Shown here: piece by piece, positions 22,370 through 33,189 of the stretch
Position numbering within the stretch: position 1 is the stretch's first letter
Layout: the number at the start of each line of letters is the position of its first letter
NCBI GenBank assembly: GCA_019454045.1
Contig: SKCR01034825.1
Coordinates: 62,001-126,000 of the forward strand
Reading direction: 5' to 3'
Length of the DNA stretch: 64,000 nt
From: Zanthoxylum bungeanum
Taxonomy: Eukaryota; Streptophyta; Magnoliopsida; Sapindales; Rutaceae
Notes under the pieces: generated by a model
The model's input: only the letters and a program-made list of their open reading frames with translations
What the model was told of the DNA's origin: nothing
Databases searched by the model: none
Translations under genes and position numbers: made by a program

Positions 22370-24789
22370 TCAATCAACCCGAACAAGGGCGAGACATTCT
22401 TCCTCGGCTGGTTCAGACGTTAGTTGGGTAGGCTTGGCCTCGGAAGGGGGAACAGCAGCTTCAACCACGTCAACTTGGGAAACCCCTACTTTAGGGGCAG
22501 GAGCAGGAACCTCAGAGTAGACTTCTTGGGGAACATGAGGGACCGGAGCAACCGAAATTGGGTCGGGATCCATCGCCTCCTCGGAAGAAGTGGGGAGCCA
22601 CTTCTGAAACTCCGCCTCGGACATCTCCCCTTTGCAAAAGCGGATGGCCGCATGAATAGGGCCCATATCAAGACTAGGCAGTACCATCGGGATGATCTCA
22701 GCACAGTCCCCGACCCCTTCAAGTCGGATCGCGTCTCTTTCGGCCTCCAACTCGATTTCTTTCCTCTTCAACTCGTCCCGGGCCCGCACCACCTCTTCAT
22801 CCCTAGCCCTCAGCTTGGACTCAACGCTGCACACTTCCACCTGAAGGATCCTGTTGTCGGCCCGGGCAGCCTCCAAGTCCTTCTTGGCGGCATCAGCATT
22901 TTTTCTCTCCAAAGAAGCGGCGGCCCTGAGAGCTTTATTTGTGGTGTGGGCCTCAACAGCAGCCAGCTCCAGATTCTTTATATTCTCCTCTTTCCGGACC
23001 AGCTCGGCCTCCATTTCACTGAGCCGGTTCTGGAGCCTTTGTGTCTGGCCTCCTTCAGACAAAAGGCTTATAAACAGGTCCTTGTTTTTTACCGCCAAAT
23101 AATTTGCCTGCCGAAGAAAGAAGTTAGGAAAATAATACAAAATATGAAAGACACCACGGTCATAGAAGAGAACTAATAGAAGTAACCTGGGCCAGCTGGG
23201 AGCACAGCTTTGCAACCACCTCCTCGGGCGAAAGGTCCTCGAACCTCGGAATCTTCTCAGGAGGAACGGCCTCAGCTAGCTCATTGAAAGCCGGCACCAA
23301 ATGGGAAGTAGCTTCCCTAATGTCCTTCCCAAGGTCATCAACTCCAAGAATCACAGAGCCTTTCAATTTCTTGGAAGGACCCCCATGCTAGATTGGAACT
23401 CCTCCGCTCGGAGCCTCATCCTCCTCCAATTCCCACCTCAACTGAGTATCCACAGCTCCAATCCGACGCTTCCTCCTCCTGGAAGGTCTCGGAGGGCTAT
23501 CAGGACGGGTAACGGTCATTGGGGACACCCGAGGAGATGAAGATGGACCCTGAGAGCTCGGCCGTTCTACCCCCGCGGTCACTTTTCTATCCGCAGAAGA
23601 TTCAGGCCGTTTCCGAAAAGTACCAGCTCCACCTGGACTAGCTTTCTTCGCGGCACCGGTCAACCGCTCAGGTACTTTGGTCTCTTCGACATACCTACAA
23701 AAAAGCAAAGACAAAAACAAAGGTTCAGAACCGAGAGCATACAAAATCAAAAAAGAGAAGAAAATAGACAACATCAAAAGGGGAGTTGGCTAGAAAATCA
23801 ACAAACATCTACCTATCCGACCCGAGACTTTTGGAGGAACGGTCCGAACAAGTCCCGACTCAAGAAATGCCACATCATTTACCAACTCCCTCCAATAAGC
23901 GGCATACCCCCGAGCCCAGGATACCCGATTCCGGGCCTGATGGGAAACTTTGGGTGCATCCCTCCAACATGCTAGGAAGAATAGAAGAAAATAGGTAAGA
24001 ATCCAAACAAAAAACTAAGGAAAGAAAAAGCTAAAGGTTAATCTCCTAACCTCCCGCCCTAAAGATATCCGGAACCAAGATCTCTCATTCATCCGACCTC
24101 AGGGTTCGTCCCCAATCTCCAGTGGCCCAGAACCAAAGATCCTTAAAATTCTTATTGGAATCAGGGAGTTTTTTGACGACGTTTGACGAGCTGTCGTAAG
24201 CTGAAAGATAGTACCAACCATGGTGAGTCTTCGGGTTGGCATTCAACTGATACAACCTCTTCACTTCTTCAAAAGAAGGTTCGCCACACCCCCGCCCGAT
24301 GCCAGACTACATACAGCCCGACCAAAATCCTCCAACTGTTTAGACTTAGTGGACAGGGGGCGATCTCCATCTCGGCCAGCAACCAGGCAAAGTATGGCTG
24401 AATTGGCAACCGAAGTCCACACTCAAAGAAAGCTGGAAGAAGGGCCACCGAACCTTCATCAGGTTGACTAGCACGATCCATTGGTCCGGGGACTTCAAGA
24501 GCGATATCTATCGGAATATCGTAGCGTAGTCGAAGCAGTGCGAGGTCATCCTCAGTTATCTTGGAAGGTCGATTCATATCCAGAGCCGCGCTACCAAGAT
24601 CATCGGGCTCTGGATCCCTCCGGGGGACCGTCTGGTGATAAGTATCTTGCTCAACTTCGGAAGGGGTAGGGGTAGTATCAAGGTCTTCCACATGGGTGCC
24701 CCCGAACCCGAGGAAAGCTCCTCAGCAGGGGGATTCGAAGGTCCATCAGGTATTAAAGAGGAAGATTTGTTGTCAGACATTCCTGACAT
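22370..24789 (-). pseudogene. Antisense extra gene of element D (putative plant 'gypsy-type transposon' domain plus coiled coil)
   Basis: It runs opposite to gag-integrase, between pol and the 3' LTR. The first exon starts near ATG 24789 or 24780. It encodes an acidic leader, then a domain with GLRLPIQPYFAWLL, LSLNSWRILVGLYVVWHR and, one frame over, NPKTHHGWYYLSAYDSSSN and LPDSNKNFKDLWFWATGDWG. This layout fits the Pfam family named putative gypsy type transposon (Transposase_28). Downstream exons give a Ser/Pro/Arg-rich part (23388-23777), a short exon (23192-23390), and a coiled-coil and acidic tail (22370-23110). The last two join as SQLAQ|ANYLAVKNKD across GT/AG sites at 23191 and 23111. 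Frameshifts near 24690 and 24275 and a TAG at 23388 mark decay. Antisense additional frames are known in the Tat/Retand lineage; their function is unknown. Confidence 0.72.
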
Positions 24790-25587
24790 TCGAAGAAATG
24801 GAAAAGAATGGGGGAATCAGTCTATAACTAAAAACTACTCAGAGCCGCCGTCTCAACTAGGCAGGTGGGTTCTAAGTGCCCTAAGCAAAAACCAACAAGC
24901 TATAAATCTTTCCATAGCAACATTCAAAAATAACAACAGATTCACAACACACAACTGCGAAGAGGTCGTTCAGAAGACTTACTTGTTCTTATCGGAAAGG
25001 TTAAAGGTTGTACAGTACGGTTTGCCCGTCCCTTATGTTCACAGGTCACGGCGGAGAGAGAGAAAGAAAATCCGCGGTTAAAAGAAACTCCAATAGCACT
25101 GAGTTGAACGAGTCACGATTGGAACAATGGAACATTTACAGGTCGGAAGAAAAAATTGCCAAAAGGATTGCACAGTGAAAGCCTCGTCCTCCTATAGCCA
25201 TGATCAGGACGCTCGTGGCCGTTGGATCAAAATAAGAAACCCGGATGAACGCCAAGTGTCAAACCGCAAAGGAGATCTGCCAAAATTAAACAGACGGTTG
25301 AGATCAGCGCACTGTGAAGACGCCTCTACAAGGTCGATTCGCTTCCTTTGTTGCGGGAACCCGACGGATGTTCGACAAGTGTCGAAACTAGAAAAAACCC
25401 TAAAGATGATTTGATGGGCATTTAAACAGACATGACTGTTGCGCGTCTCAAGAAAAGGCGCTTGAAAAGGGGCGACGGAACACTTTAGAACCGGGTAGAC
25501 CTCCACCAGAATAAATCGGCACACCATCTTTATATAGTTCCCGGCACCAACTTGCATACTCGTTGGAACCGAGAACTAGGGGACAGA

Positions 25588-26339
25588 TGTTGATGGTGTT
25601 TTCAGGCACTATGTTATTTAAGCAGCACGACATGGGTAAAAAAGGTAATTCACTTCTTAGTCAAAATCATTAATGCCGACCCGACCACTAAGAGCCAAAC
25701 AGTAAGAGGCCGAGCACTGGATGATAGGTGACCGACCACTTTTGTTCAGATAAACCGGGCACTATCAGGTCGACAGCAGCATTCTCAGTACAAAGAACTA
25801 TCATGACTGACCTCATGAAGACCGACCATATGGCGAGATATGCTCAAGAAGATGACACCATATTCTTGCGGATAAGATAAACAAGTTATCCTACTTTCAC
25901 AAGGAAAAGTAATGAGTCAGAATCCAAAAAGGAATAAGAAAAGTGAAAGCAATATTAGACTAGGAATCCTTACAATAGGAGAACACTGATTCGACCATGA
26001 ATTCTTATACGAATAGGAATCTGATTTCTGTACAATTATAAATAGAAGGGCAGAATATGTGTAATGGCATCAGAATCATCAAGCCCCGACTTGTAAAAAA
26101 GAAAGAGAGCTCTGGAAAGCGTGTTTGAGTAATAAAAATATCATCCTGTTTGTGTCCGTGGACGTAGGTCGGATCCAAATCCACCGAACCACGTTAAATC
26201 TCTTTGTTGATTGGTGTGTTTATCTGTTTTTTTGCTAAAATTGCTTTTGGTCCCCCATAATCAAACAAATTCACTATTGAAGGAGGATTACCTCAGAAGT
26301 GATATTCTCATATTACCCTGAGACCAAAATCCACCGTCA
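25588..26339 (+). repeat. 3' LTR of element D
   Basis: This is 752 bp, preceded by the polypurine tract AACTAGGGGACAGA. It is near-identical to 17701-18445. Confidence 0.92.
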
Positions 26340-26593
26340 ACATATATATTTAAATCTACAACTTTTATTATTAAGTTCGATCAATTGCATTTTATTCTTT
26401 TAAGTGTTTGAATTTAAAAACCCGTTAAAAATCAGTTGGACATTAATAGGGTTTGATATTTTATTTTTAGAGTGGGTTAGTAAAACCCACAATGAATAAT
26501 AAGTGGGTTTGGTTTTTAATTTTATGAATGTGAATGAATTTGGCATATACAAACTCACAATAAAATCTATTCGCTGCTATCCCTAATTTCGAC

Positions 26594-27892
26594 AGATCTT
26601 GGGGCCTACTTGATAAAGGTAGAAATATTATATATTGAATATAGTAAACGTGAAAAGTGGGATGCGGATGTTGTAAGTTGTTAACCCTTTTTTGAAGTAA
26701 TAAAATATGATTGGACCACCCAATTCAACAAGTGGAGGCCATGTGAGATCCAATAGAAGATTCTCTCTGAGTGGGGCCTCCTTTACTTTAGGTTGATTTG
26801 GGCCAGAGGGCCATAATGTGCTGAAATGGATTCATTAATGGACTCACAAGAGCCCATGTTCTATGGAGTGCTCGCATGGCTACAATTTTGATGGCAGCAA
26901 TCTTGCAAATAGATCCGGCACAGTTCCGGTTCGATTTCAAACTAGAATTGAATTGAAATGAATCGTCCGATTTTGATTTCTTTTTATTTCAATTAGGAAA
27001 TCAGAATCGAAACTGATTTCATACAGTTCGGTTATGGTTTCCACCCCAACCGAACCGTTTGGAATCGTTCAATTCCAATATTATTTTAATAAAATTTATG
27101 TCAAATAAATAATTTTTTTAAGTTCAAACTCTTCATTTTATTTTTAAATTAAGTTTTTAATTTAATATAATAAAATTCAAATAAATAATTATTTTATTAT
27201 ATTTATTTGGTAATAATAACTAATTATAATTTTTTAAAATTAATTTCCATTTTTAAAATTATTTGAAAAAATTTGAATCGGAACCGAACTGGAATCGTTC
27301 GGTCCAATTTTTATTCGATTAACGGTTCCGATTCCCCATCTCTTGATTAAAGTATTGGATTTAATTGATTTGGTCTAATTTGTCCAATTTGATGAAATTG
27401 AAAAATTAGGGTTTAAGACTTTCTCCAAATTTGGGGTTTTTCATTTATGTTGTGTATTTGGATGTGTATATGATGCATATAAAATATTGGGTCAATTGGA
27501 TTTCATCTTAATGTGTTTTGAACACAAAAGGAACAAAATGCACAATTTGGCCATGTAGGGAGGCTCATGGCATTTGGACAAAAAATTGGGGTTCATGTTG
27601 CAATTTGATTTTTGATGTGTATGGCATGTTAAATTCATCTTAGAAATGATTTAGAATCATCTAAAAATTGTTTCGAACAATTTAGGACTAAAATGAACAA
27701 AATGCAAAGTTTTGGGGCAATTTGGTAATTACACAAAAATTTGATTCTTGTGTAATATTTCATAATTTGATAATTGGGTAATTAAATAAATAAGTTTATT
27801 TAATTGATCAGAGAAAAATTTTTGAAATCGAAAAATTTTGATTTTCCACTGTTCCGCTGCGTTACCGGATTTCCGTCATAAAACCTCATCAT
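26594..27892. other. Intergenic DNA with a possible small hAT-like element (26910-27341)
   Basis: 26910 reads TAGATCCGGC, close to the left end of the hAT at 5142 (TAGACCCGGC). The segment 26910-27341 is rich in inverted GGAACCG/CGGTTCC-type words near both ends. The possible duplication (CTTGCAAA before, CTTGATTA after) matches at only five of eight bases, so the call is weak. 27345-27892 is AT-rich and ends abruptly where the Copia homology starts. It could be leader DNA of an internally deleted Copia element. Confidence 0.4.
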
Positions 27893-28716
27893 AATGATCT
27901 ACCGAGATAGATCTAGAAAGCTGCTGGCACTCTCCCAAAGCTCGTACATTGACAAAGTGTTGAAGAGATTCAACATGGACCAGTCCAAGAGGAGGCTGCT
28001 TCCGGTGTCACGTGGCGTCCCTCTATCGAAGGAAATGTGTCCTAAAACTCAAGATGAGAGAGATGCAATGATTCGGATCCCGTATGCTTCAGCAGTCAGA
28101 TCGATCATGTACGCCATGATATGTACGCGACCTGATGTCTCATATGCTTTGAGCATGTGCAGTCGCTATCAGGCCGATCCAGGTGATGATAACTGGATTG
28201 CTGTAATGAACATCCTTAAGTATCTTAAACGAACTAAAGATGTTTTCTTAGTCTATGGGGAAAGAGAACTTGAGGTGACTGGGCTCACCGATGCAAGTTT
28301 CTAAACCGAAAAAGACGACTGTAAGTCGCAATCAGGGTACATATTTTGTTTGAACAACGGAGTAGTGAGTTGGAAATCTTCCAAGCAAGAAATTGTTGTC
28401 GATTCAACAACAGAAGCAGAATTTATTACTACAGCTAAGGCAGCAAAAGAAGCAGTTTGGATCCGTAAATTCCTAATTCGATTAGGAGTAGTTATGTTAG
28501 CAGCTGAGCCCGTACCTTTGTATTGTGACAATAATGGGGCTATCGCACAGGCTAATGAACCATTGTCTCATCAACGATCCAATCATATACTTCGACGATT
28601 TCATCTGATTCGTGAGATCATACATCGTGGTGATGTGAAGATCGAGAAGATCACATCAAATGATAACATTGCAGATCCGCTGACGAAGACTATATCTCAG
28701 AAAAAGTTTGAGCGAC
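27893..28716 (+). pseudogene. Copia reverse transcriptase/RNase H fragment (element C2, left half)
   Basis: From 27894 the translation follows the C1 element from its RT C-terminus (DRSRKLLALSQSSYIDKVLK) through the RNase H region (ELEVTGLTDASF, SWKSSKQEIV, DSTTEAEFITTA, DNNGAIAQANE) to ADPLTKTISQKKFERLM. There is one in-frame TAA at 28302. The upstream pol is missing. The frame is cut at 28716 by insertion of element B; the sequence resumes at 44022. Confidence 0.88.
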
Positions 28717-28944
28717 TGATGAGTGGTAATTATATCACTATTTCTCACTCATTTGACCAAATAGTTTGTATAGTTTCTTGAGTTTTGTGAATATTTTGAT
28801 GTGATTTGTGTTATTTTGTAGATAAATAAAGTTTCAGGACTATCTGGAGGTGATTTGGGACAAAACAGTGAAAATTGGACGAAAAGGGCAAAACAGTCAT
28901 TTCTCGCGTCGCGACGCCAAGACCTTCAGCGTCGCGACGCCTAA
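28717..28944 (+). repeat. First 228 bp of the 5' LTR of element B
   Basis: It is collinear with the start of the 3' LTR (41935 onward) and stops at 28944. There element A is inserted directly after a GCGTCGCGACGC palindrome (28929-28940). The LTR resumes at 36304. Confidence 0.9.
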
Positions 28945-30648
28945 TGACCGGCGTAAACACACACGTATAACGCAAGCGCACGTATCGTTCAAGTAGTATA
29001 AAAATATCGATCCCACGAGGACTTAATTCCTACTGTTGTTATTAATTATTGAATCTATTTATTTACAGATATCTAATTGAGAGAGAAGAGAATGATTGCT
29101 TGATTGATTTTTTTGATTGTAGATTTGCTAAATAAATAAATAAATAAAAAGACAAAAGAAAATACTAAGGAAAATAAAAGACACAAAGATCTAGGGTTGT
29201 GAATCATTCTAATATCATTTAAAAGATGAAGTGATTATTTTTTGTAATAAATCGGTTTACTAACCTGGAACACTAAATTATGCAAAAGCCTCTGTCGATG
29301 GTCAGACGCAAATACCCAGTTTAACTCAATTGAACCATATGTCTATGTCAACCAAATTATCTGGATTCATTAAGTTTAAGTTCCAATTATGGCTACCCTC
29401 GCCTGACAGGTATATGTCTATCCTGTAAGGAAATCTATTAAAGGGTTATCTATCCTCAAGGAAGATCGTGGGCTATTAAGGCTAAGGCTGAAACCTAAAA
29501 TCCCTATGTCTAGTTCATTTTAGATTTACCACATCAATCTTATTGGTGATCAGACAACAAGAAGCATTAAGCTTAAGACTTAATAAGTAAACCTTTTAAA
29601 TTACCCAAACTATAAAATAACCCCTTATAAACCGGTGATATTAGAATTCATCACAACCCCAGATAACTAACACATAACTAGGGCTAGTAAAAACTTAAAA
29701 ATAAAAGACATAAAATAAAAATGCTGAAAAGTAAAAGACATAAAGTAAAAGCTGAAAAGTAAATTGCTGAAAAGTAAATGCTGAAAGTAAATTGCTGAAA
29801 GTAAATTGCTGAAAAGTAAATTGCTGAAAATTAAAGAAAGAAAAGTACTGTGCATAAAAGTAAATTGCGGAAAGTAAAAACTGAAAAGTAAAGAAAAGAA
29901 AGTGCGAAAGCGGAAATTAATTACTAAAAGCTATAAATAAACAAACAAGATACAATCTTCTTAGTATTCTTAAGGAATTCCTTAGAAGAAAGTATGAATT
30001 TTACAAATGAAATGGCTTGGTATTTATAGGCAAAATTTTGCCACCATCAAATCATCCACCAAATAAATTATTAATTGCTCCACTAATTGCTTATCTAATT
30101 GCTCCACCAAATCCATTATTGCTCCACTAATTTCTTATCTTGTTTGGTGGTGATTTGATAATTTTTATTAATTATTTATTAATTAATATTTTGCTTTGAA
30201 AATGATTAATAATGACTTTTAATAATTACACTCCACACACTTCTGGATGGTTCATCAATTTCGGTCATGAAATCATCAGAATTTGAAAATATTTTCTCTT
30301 TCAAAGTTGTAGATCTTGGAGTCTTCTTTAATCTGGAACTTGAATCAGCCCAATCCGATATCTGAGTAAGAAGTTATGCCCAAAATACAACAGATGCGCA
30401 AAACTGGAATTTCCAAAACTGCACTTCGTCAAAAACGCCCTTTCAAGTTTCCAATCTCCAAAATTAATATATCAAGTCCAATAATTGCCCTTATTTGATC
30501 CACATTTCATCCTAAATGATTTCATTAAGTCCCAATATTATTTTATCTGCAAAATAAAATAAAAATATCAAAACGTTCATCAAACCCGAGAAACTATACG
30601 AAATATTAGGTCAAATGAGTGGGAATAAGTGATATATACCACTCATCA
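28945..30648 (-). repeat. 3' LTR of element A
   Basis: This is 1704 bp. Read on the minus strand it starts TGATGAGTGGTATATATCAC and ends CGCCGGTCA. A TATAAATA box lies on the minus strand near 30025. It carries a short array of GCTGAAAAGTAAATT-like units at about 29755-29830. Confidence 0.94.
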
Positions 30649-31313
30649 CACCCCCAAACCTAACATTTTGCTAGTCCTCGAGCAAAACATAAAATAAAAT
30701 AATGTAAATAAATTAACTAAGCCACTTTCGTAGGGATCACGGTTGCATTTAGCGTATGCAACAAGCCTTTAAACCCCTAGGTGTCCCTAGTGGACGAGTT
30801 GTAGTCTCGTGAGGGTTTACAGCAATGACACCCACAAACATTTTACAAAAGTAAAAAGGTATTAAAACTAATGCACACAAAAGCAAAAAGACAAGCGAAA
30901 AGAGAATAAAGAAATTTAGTGACTAATCAGGTAAAACTTTTACTCCAAGTTACTAGTTGTTTTGTTTTATTCTAAATTACTGAATAAGTAAATTCTCCGA
31001 TTATTTTTACCATTCTTCATATACACAGCCAACAAAATATTAATCAACTCATTTTTGCCCACAACAGTCACAAATGCAGTTGATAAGAGAGTAATATTTT
31101 TGTCCTAAAGTTCTATCAGATTTCACACCTTTTTTATAGCAATGGAATAAATTTTCTCATTTTTCTGATTTTTTCTTTGATTTTTCTCTATTTTTTATTT
31201 ATATACAATATCTTCCATCTATGTAGTGAGCTTTGGGTCGGTGGCTCCCAAACCAGTTGGCTTTAGGGCACCAGGTGTTAAGACACCCCTACGGACTTAA
31301 TTACTCAGACTTC

Positions 31314-31351
<38 letters not shown>

Positions 31352-32016
31352 GAATCTTTGATCCATGTAACGAGCTTTGGGCCAGTGACTCCCAAACCAG
31401 TTGGTTTTAGGGCACTAGGTGTTAAAACACCCTTACAGACTTAATAACCCGGATCTTAGATACTTTATTTTTGTAAATCAGATTTTTTTTTTTTTTTTTT
31501 ACTCCACTGCTTTTTGAGATGCTTCCTCCAATTAAACTAGAGCACTGAATATTACAAACTTTTCAATTTAGCTCATGTCCGTATGTTACTATATATGTTG
31601 ATAATATCTATCAATTGAGCATATGAAGATTCCTTTTAGTCAGTTTTAAGGAGAATTCACAAATTAAATAATTCAAAAGGAAATAAACAAAAATTAACTT
31701 TATTTCGAAAATGGGTTTGAGATACGTATCAGGAGTGAAAACTCCTTACTCAGCTACCTCTTACCAATTCCACCTTTTTAGTCAAAATAAAAACACAAAA
31801 ATGCAAAATATTTTTGTAATTTTTGAAAATTTTTCAATTTTTTTGTATTTTTCGAAAAATTTTGGACTAAAAATAAAAACAACATACAAACTAAAAACAA
31901 GGTACTGATCAACTAATCCCTCCCCCAAACCTAAATGAGACATTGTCCCCAATGTCTTAAACAGTAAAAGGAGAGTTAAGAAGGTCGTACCTGGTTAGCT
32001 GAAAATCTACAGGAAA
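30649..32016 (-). other. Element A, untranslated stretch between LOG and the 3' LTR
   Basis: No supported gene. It includes the polypurine tract (30649-30661), two tandem copies of a ~160-bp unit (GAGCTTTGGG, CCAAACCAGTTGG, AGACACCCCTACGG; about 31220-31450), an (AT)n run at 31317-31346 and a poly(T) run at 31483-31500. The matching stretch in element B is 40606-41934. Confidence 0.75.
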
Positions 32017-32670
32017 TTAAAGGTTAAGATCCAGATTAATTCGACGCCTCTTACCACGATCGTCCTCGGACCAATTTATCTTTGAAAGGATAGGGTCAAC
32101 TTGTGGTTCATAGGCTATGAGTTGGTCTATTAGATCTGGAGCAGTTCTGGCAGTGAAGATGAGTTCTTTCATAGGTTTTGACACGAACCCATTTCTTCGA
32201 GCATCATCAAGAAACACACAAAGAAAATCATAAAATCCATCAACGTTAAACAGCCCAATTGGTTTCTGGTGTATGTTCAAGTTCGCCCAAGATAACACTA
32301 TAAAAATTTCCTCCAATGTGCCCAAGCCACCTGGCAAAGCGATAAAAGCATCAGCACGGTTAATCATTTCTACCAGTCGTTCAGACATACCTGGCACGAT
32401 CAGTTCCTCTCCGTTTGATGAACCAATAAGATTTGCCTTTGCCAAAGGTTTTGGGATGATTCCCAAAACATGACTGCCTCCTTCCTGTACAGCCTTTGAA
32501 ACGATCCCCATAAGTCCAAGATTTCCTCCGCCATATATTAAGTGCATATTCCTTGCAGCTAAGACTCGACCCAATTCATGTGCTACTTCTATGTATTGTG
32601 GCTTAGTACCAACACTACTACCGCAAAACACGCAGATGTTTTCAACTCGTCTTCTTGAAGTGGCTTCCAT
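32017..32670 (-). CDS. LOG: LOG-family cytokinin riboside 5'-monophosphate phosphoribohydrolase, copy in element A
   Basis: An intact, intronless 217-codon gene with ATG at 32670 and stop at 32017. The fold signature is complete: ICVFCGSSVG (10s-20s), IYGGGNLGLMG (45-55), IIPKPL, SERLVEM with the catalytic Arg at 98, and LPGGLGTLEE at 112-121 ending in the catalytic Glu. These match the R98/E121 pair and PGGxGTxxE motif of LOG proteins. The enzyme releases ribose 5-phosphate from cytokinin nucleotides to give active cytokinin. Unusual for the family, it ends in a basic patch (RGKRRR) and LDLNL. It lies downstream of ORF1, where Athila elements carry an env-like frame. Lack of introns suggests capture from an mRNA. 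Length is normal for the family (about 215 aa). Activity is not proven. Confidence 0.93.
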   Translation of the reverse strand: MEATSRRRVENICVFCGSSVGTKPQYIEVAHELGRVLAARNMHLIYGGGNLGLMGIVSKAVQEGGSHVLGIIPKPLAKANLIGSSNGEELIVPGMSERLVEMINRADAFIALPGGLGTLEEIFIVLSWANLNIHQKPIGLFNVDGFYDFLCVFLDDARRNGFVSKPMKELIFTARTAPDLIDQLIAYEPQVDPILSKINWSEDDRGKRRRINLDLNL

Positions 32671-32691
32671 TTTTTTTTATGTATTTCTTTT

Positions 32692-32916
32692 TCAAATCAG
32701 GATGCCTTCAAAAGTGTAATGATGGGCTGAATTTATAGTACCTGAAAAATGGTGAGTAATAATAGCACTACTATCTTCCAAAGGACGATTGTTAGCTAAA
32801 CAACAAAAGAGATCGTGAAAGGTCAAAAAGTCTGGATCCTGTCTACGAAAATAAAGATAATTACAATAGAAAAGAGAATCAAAGCAATAATTAAGGCAAC
32901 AGAATTGTGTACGCAA
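32692..32916 (-). other. Small frame upstream of LOG in element A
   Basis: A 74-codon frame ending 21 bases before the LOG start. Its second half (QDPDFLTFHDLFCCLANN, SSAIITHHFSGTINSAHH) is well conserved with 39677-39940 in element B. The first half is out of register with the hydrophobic segment seen there. It may be a real small protein, an upstream frame in the LOG leader, or a remnant of the captured transcript. I do not recognise it. Confidence 0.4.
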
Positions 32917-33189
32917 TACGCCACTCGCTTAGTATAAATTCATTAGGATGTGTCTCAAGATTTCATTCCTTATTCAGCCATCGTTAATGAATTGTTTCTC
33001 ATCTTTGATTGCCAAACAAAATTCCTTCTGTCTTAAAATGCTTCGTTTGTGCCTTTCCCTACAAAAATAACACACAAAATTAAAAAGTTCACACAAAATA
33101 TGAAAACAAATTACAACAAATTGCATGGGTTGCCTCCCTGCTAGCGCTAAATTTTTCGTCTTCAGCCAGACGTGACTGAAATTCACCTG

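Larger units (their letters stand above)
17701..26339 (+). mobile_element. Tat-like Ty3/gypsy LTR retrotransposon with large pol deletion (element D)
   Basis: The LTRs at 17701-18445 and 25588-26339 are near-identical. The ends are TGTTGATGG and CCGTCA. Flanks ATATA (17696-17700) and ACATA (26340-26344) differ at one base. The primer-binding site TGGCGCCGTCTGTGGGG is at 18451, and the polypurine tract AACTAGGGGACAGA ends at 25587. The interior holds a gag-integrase fusion frame, tandem repeats, and an antisense spliced gene. Protease, reverse transcriptase and RNase H are absent, so it can only move with help from a complete relative. Confidence 0.92.
16144..26585. mobile_element. Short non-autonomous hAT element carrying nested LTR insertions
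   Basis: The left end reads TAGAGATGGCAAAC. The right end, on the other strand, reads TAGGGATAGCAGCG. The flanking 8 bases are identical (ATTTCGAC at 16136-16143 and 26586-26593). Without the solo LTR (16350-17303) and element D (17701-26339) the element is only about 850 bp (16144-16349, 17304-17700 and 26340-26585). It is AT-rich and has no transposase. It lies immediately upstream of the HSC70 promoter region. Confidence 0.88.

Noticed and set aside
32017..32670. LOG copies as ordinary host genes that merely sit near retrotransposons
   Set aside because: Both are enclosed between matching LTRs, primer site and polypurine tract, in the same position relative to ORF1, in two elements with their own insertion sites.
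32017..32670. Recent bacterial transfer as source of LOG
   Set aside because: LPGGLGTLEE and GLFNVDGFYD wording is somewhat bacterial-like, but plant LOG families vary and composition gives no signal I can measure; left open, not claimed.
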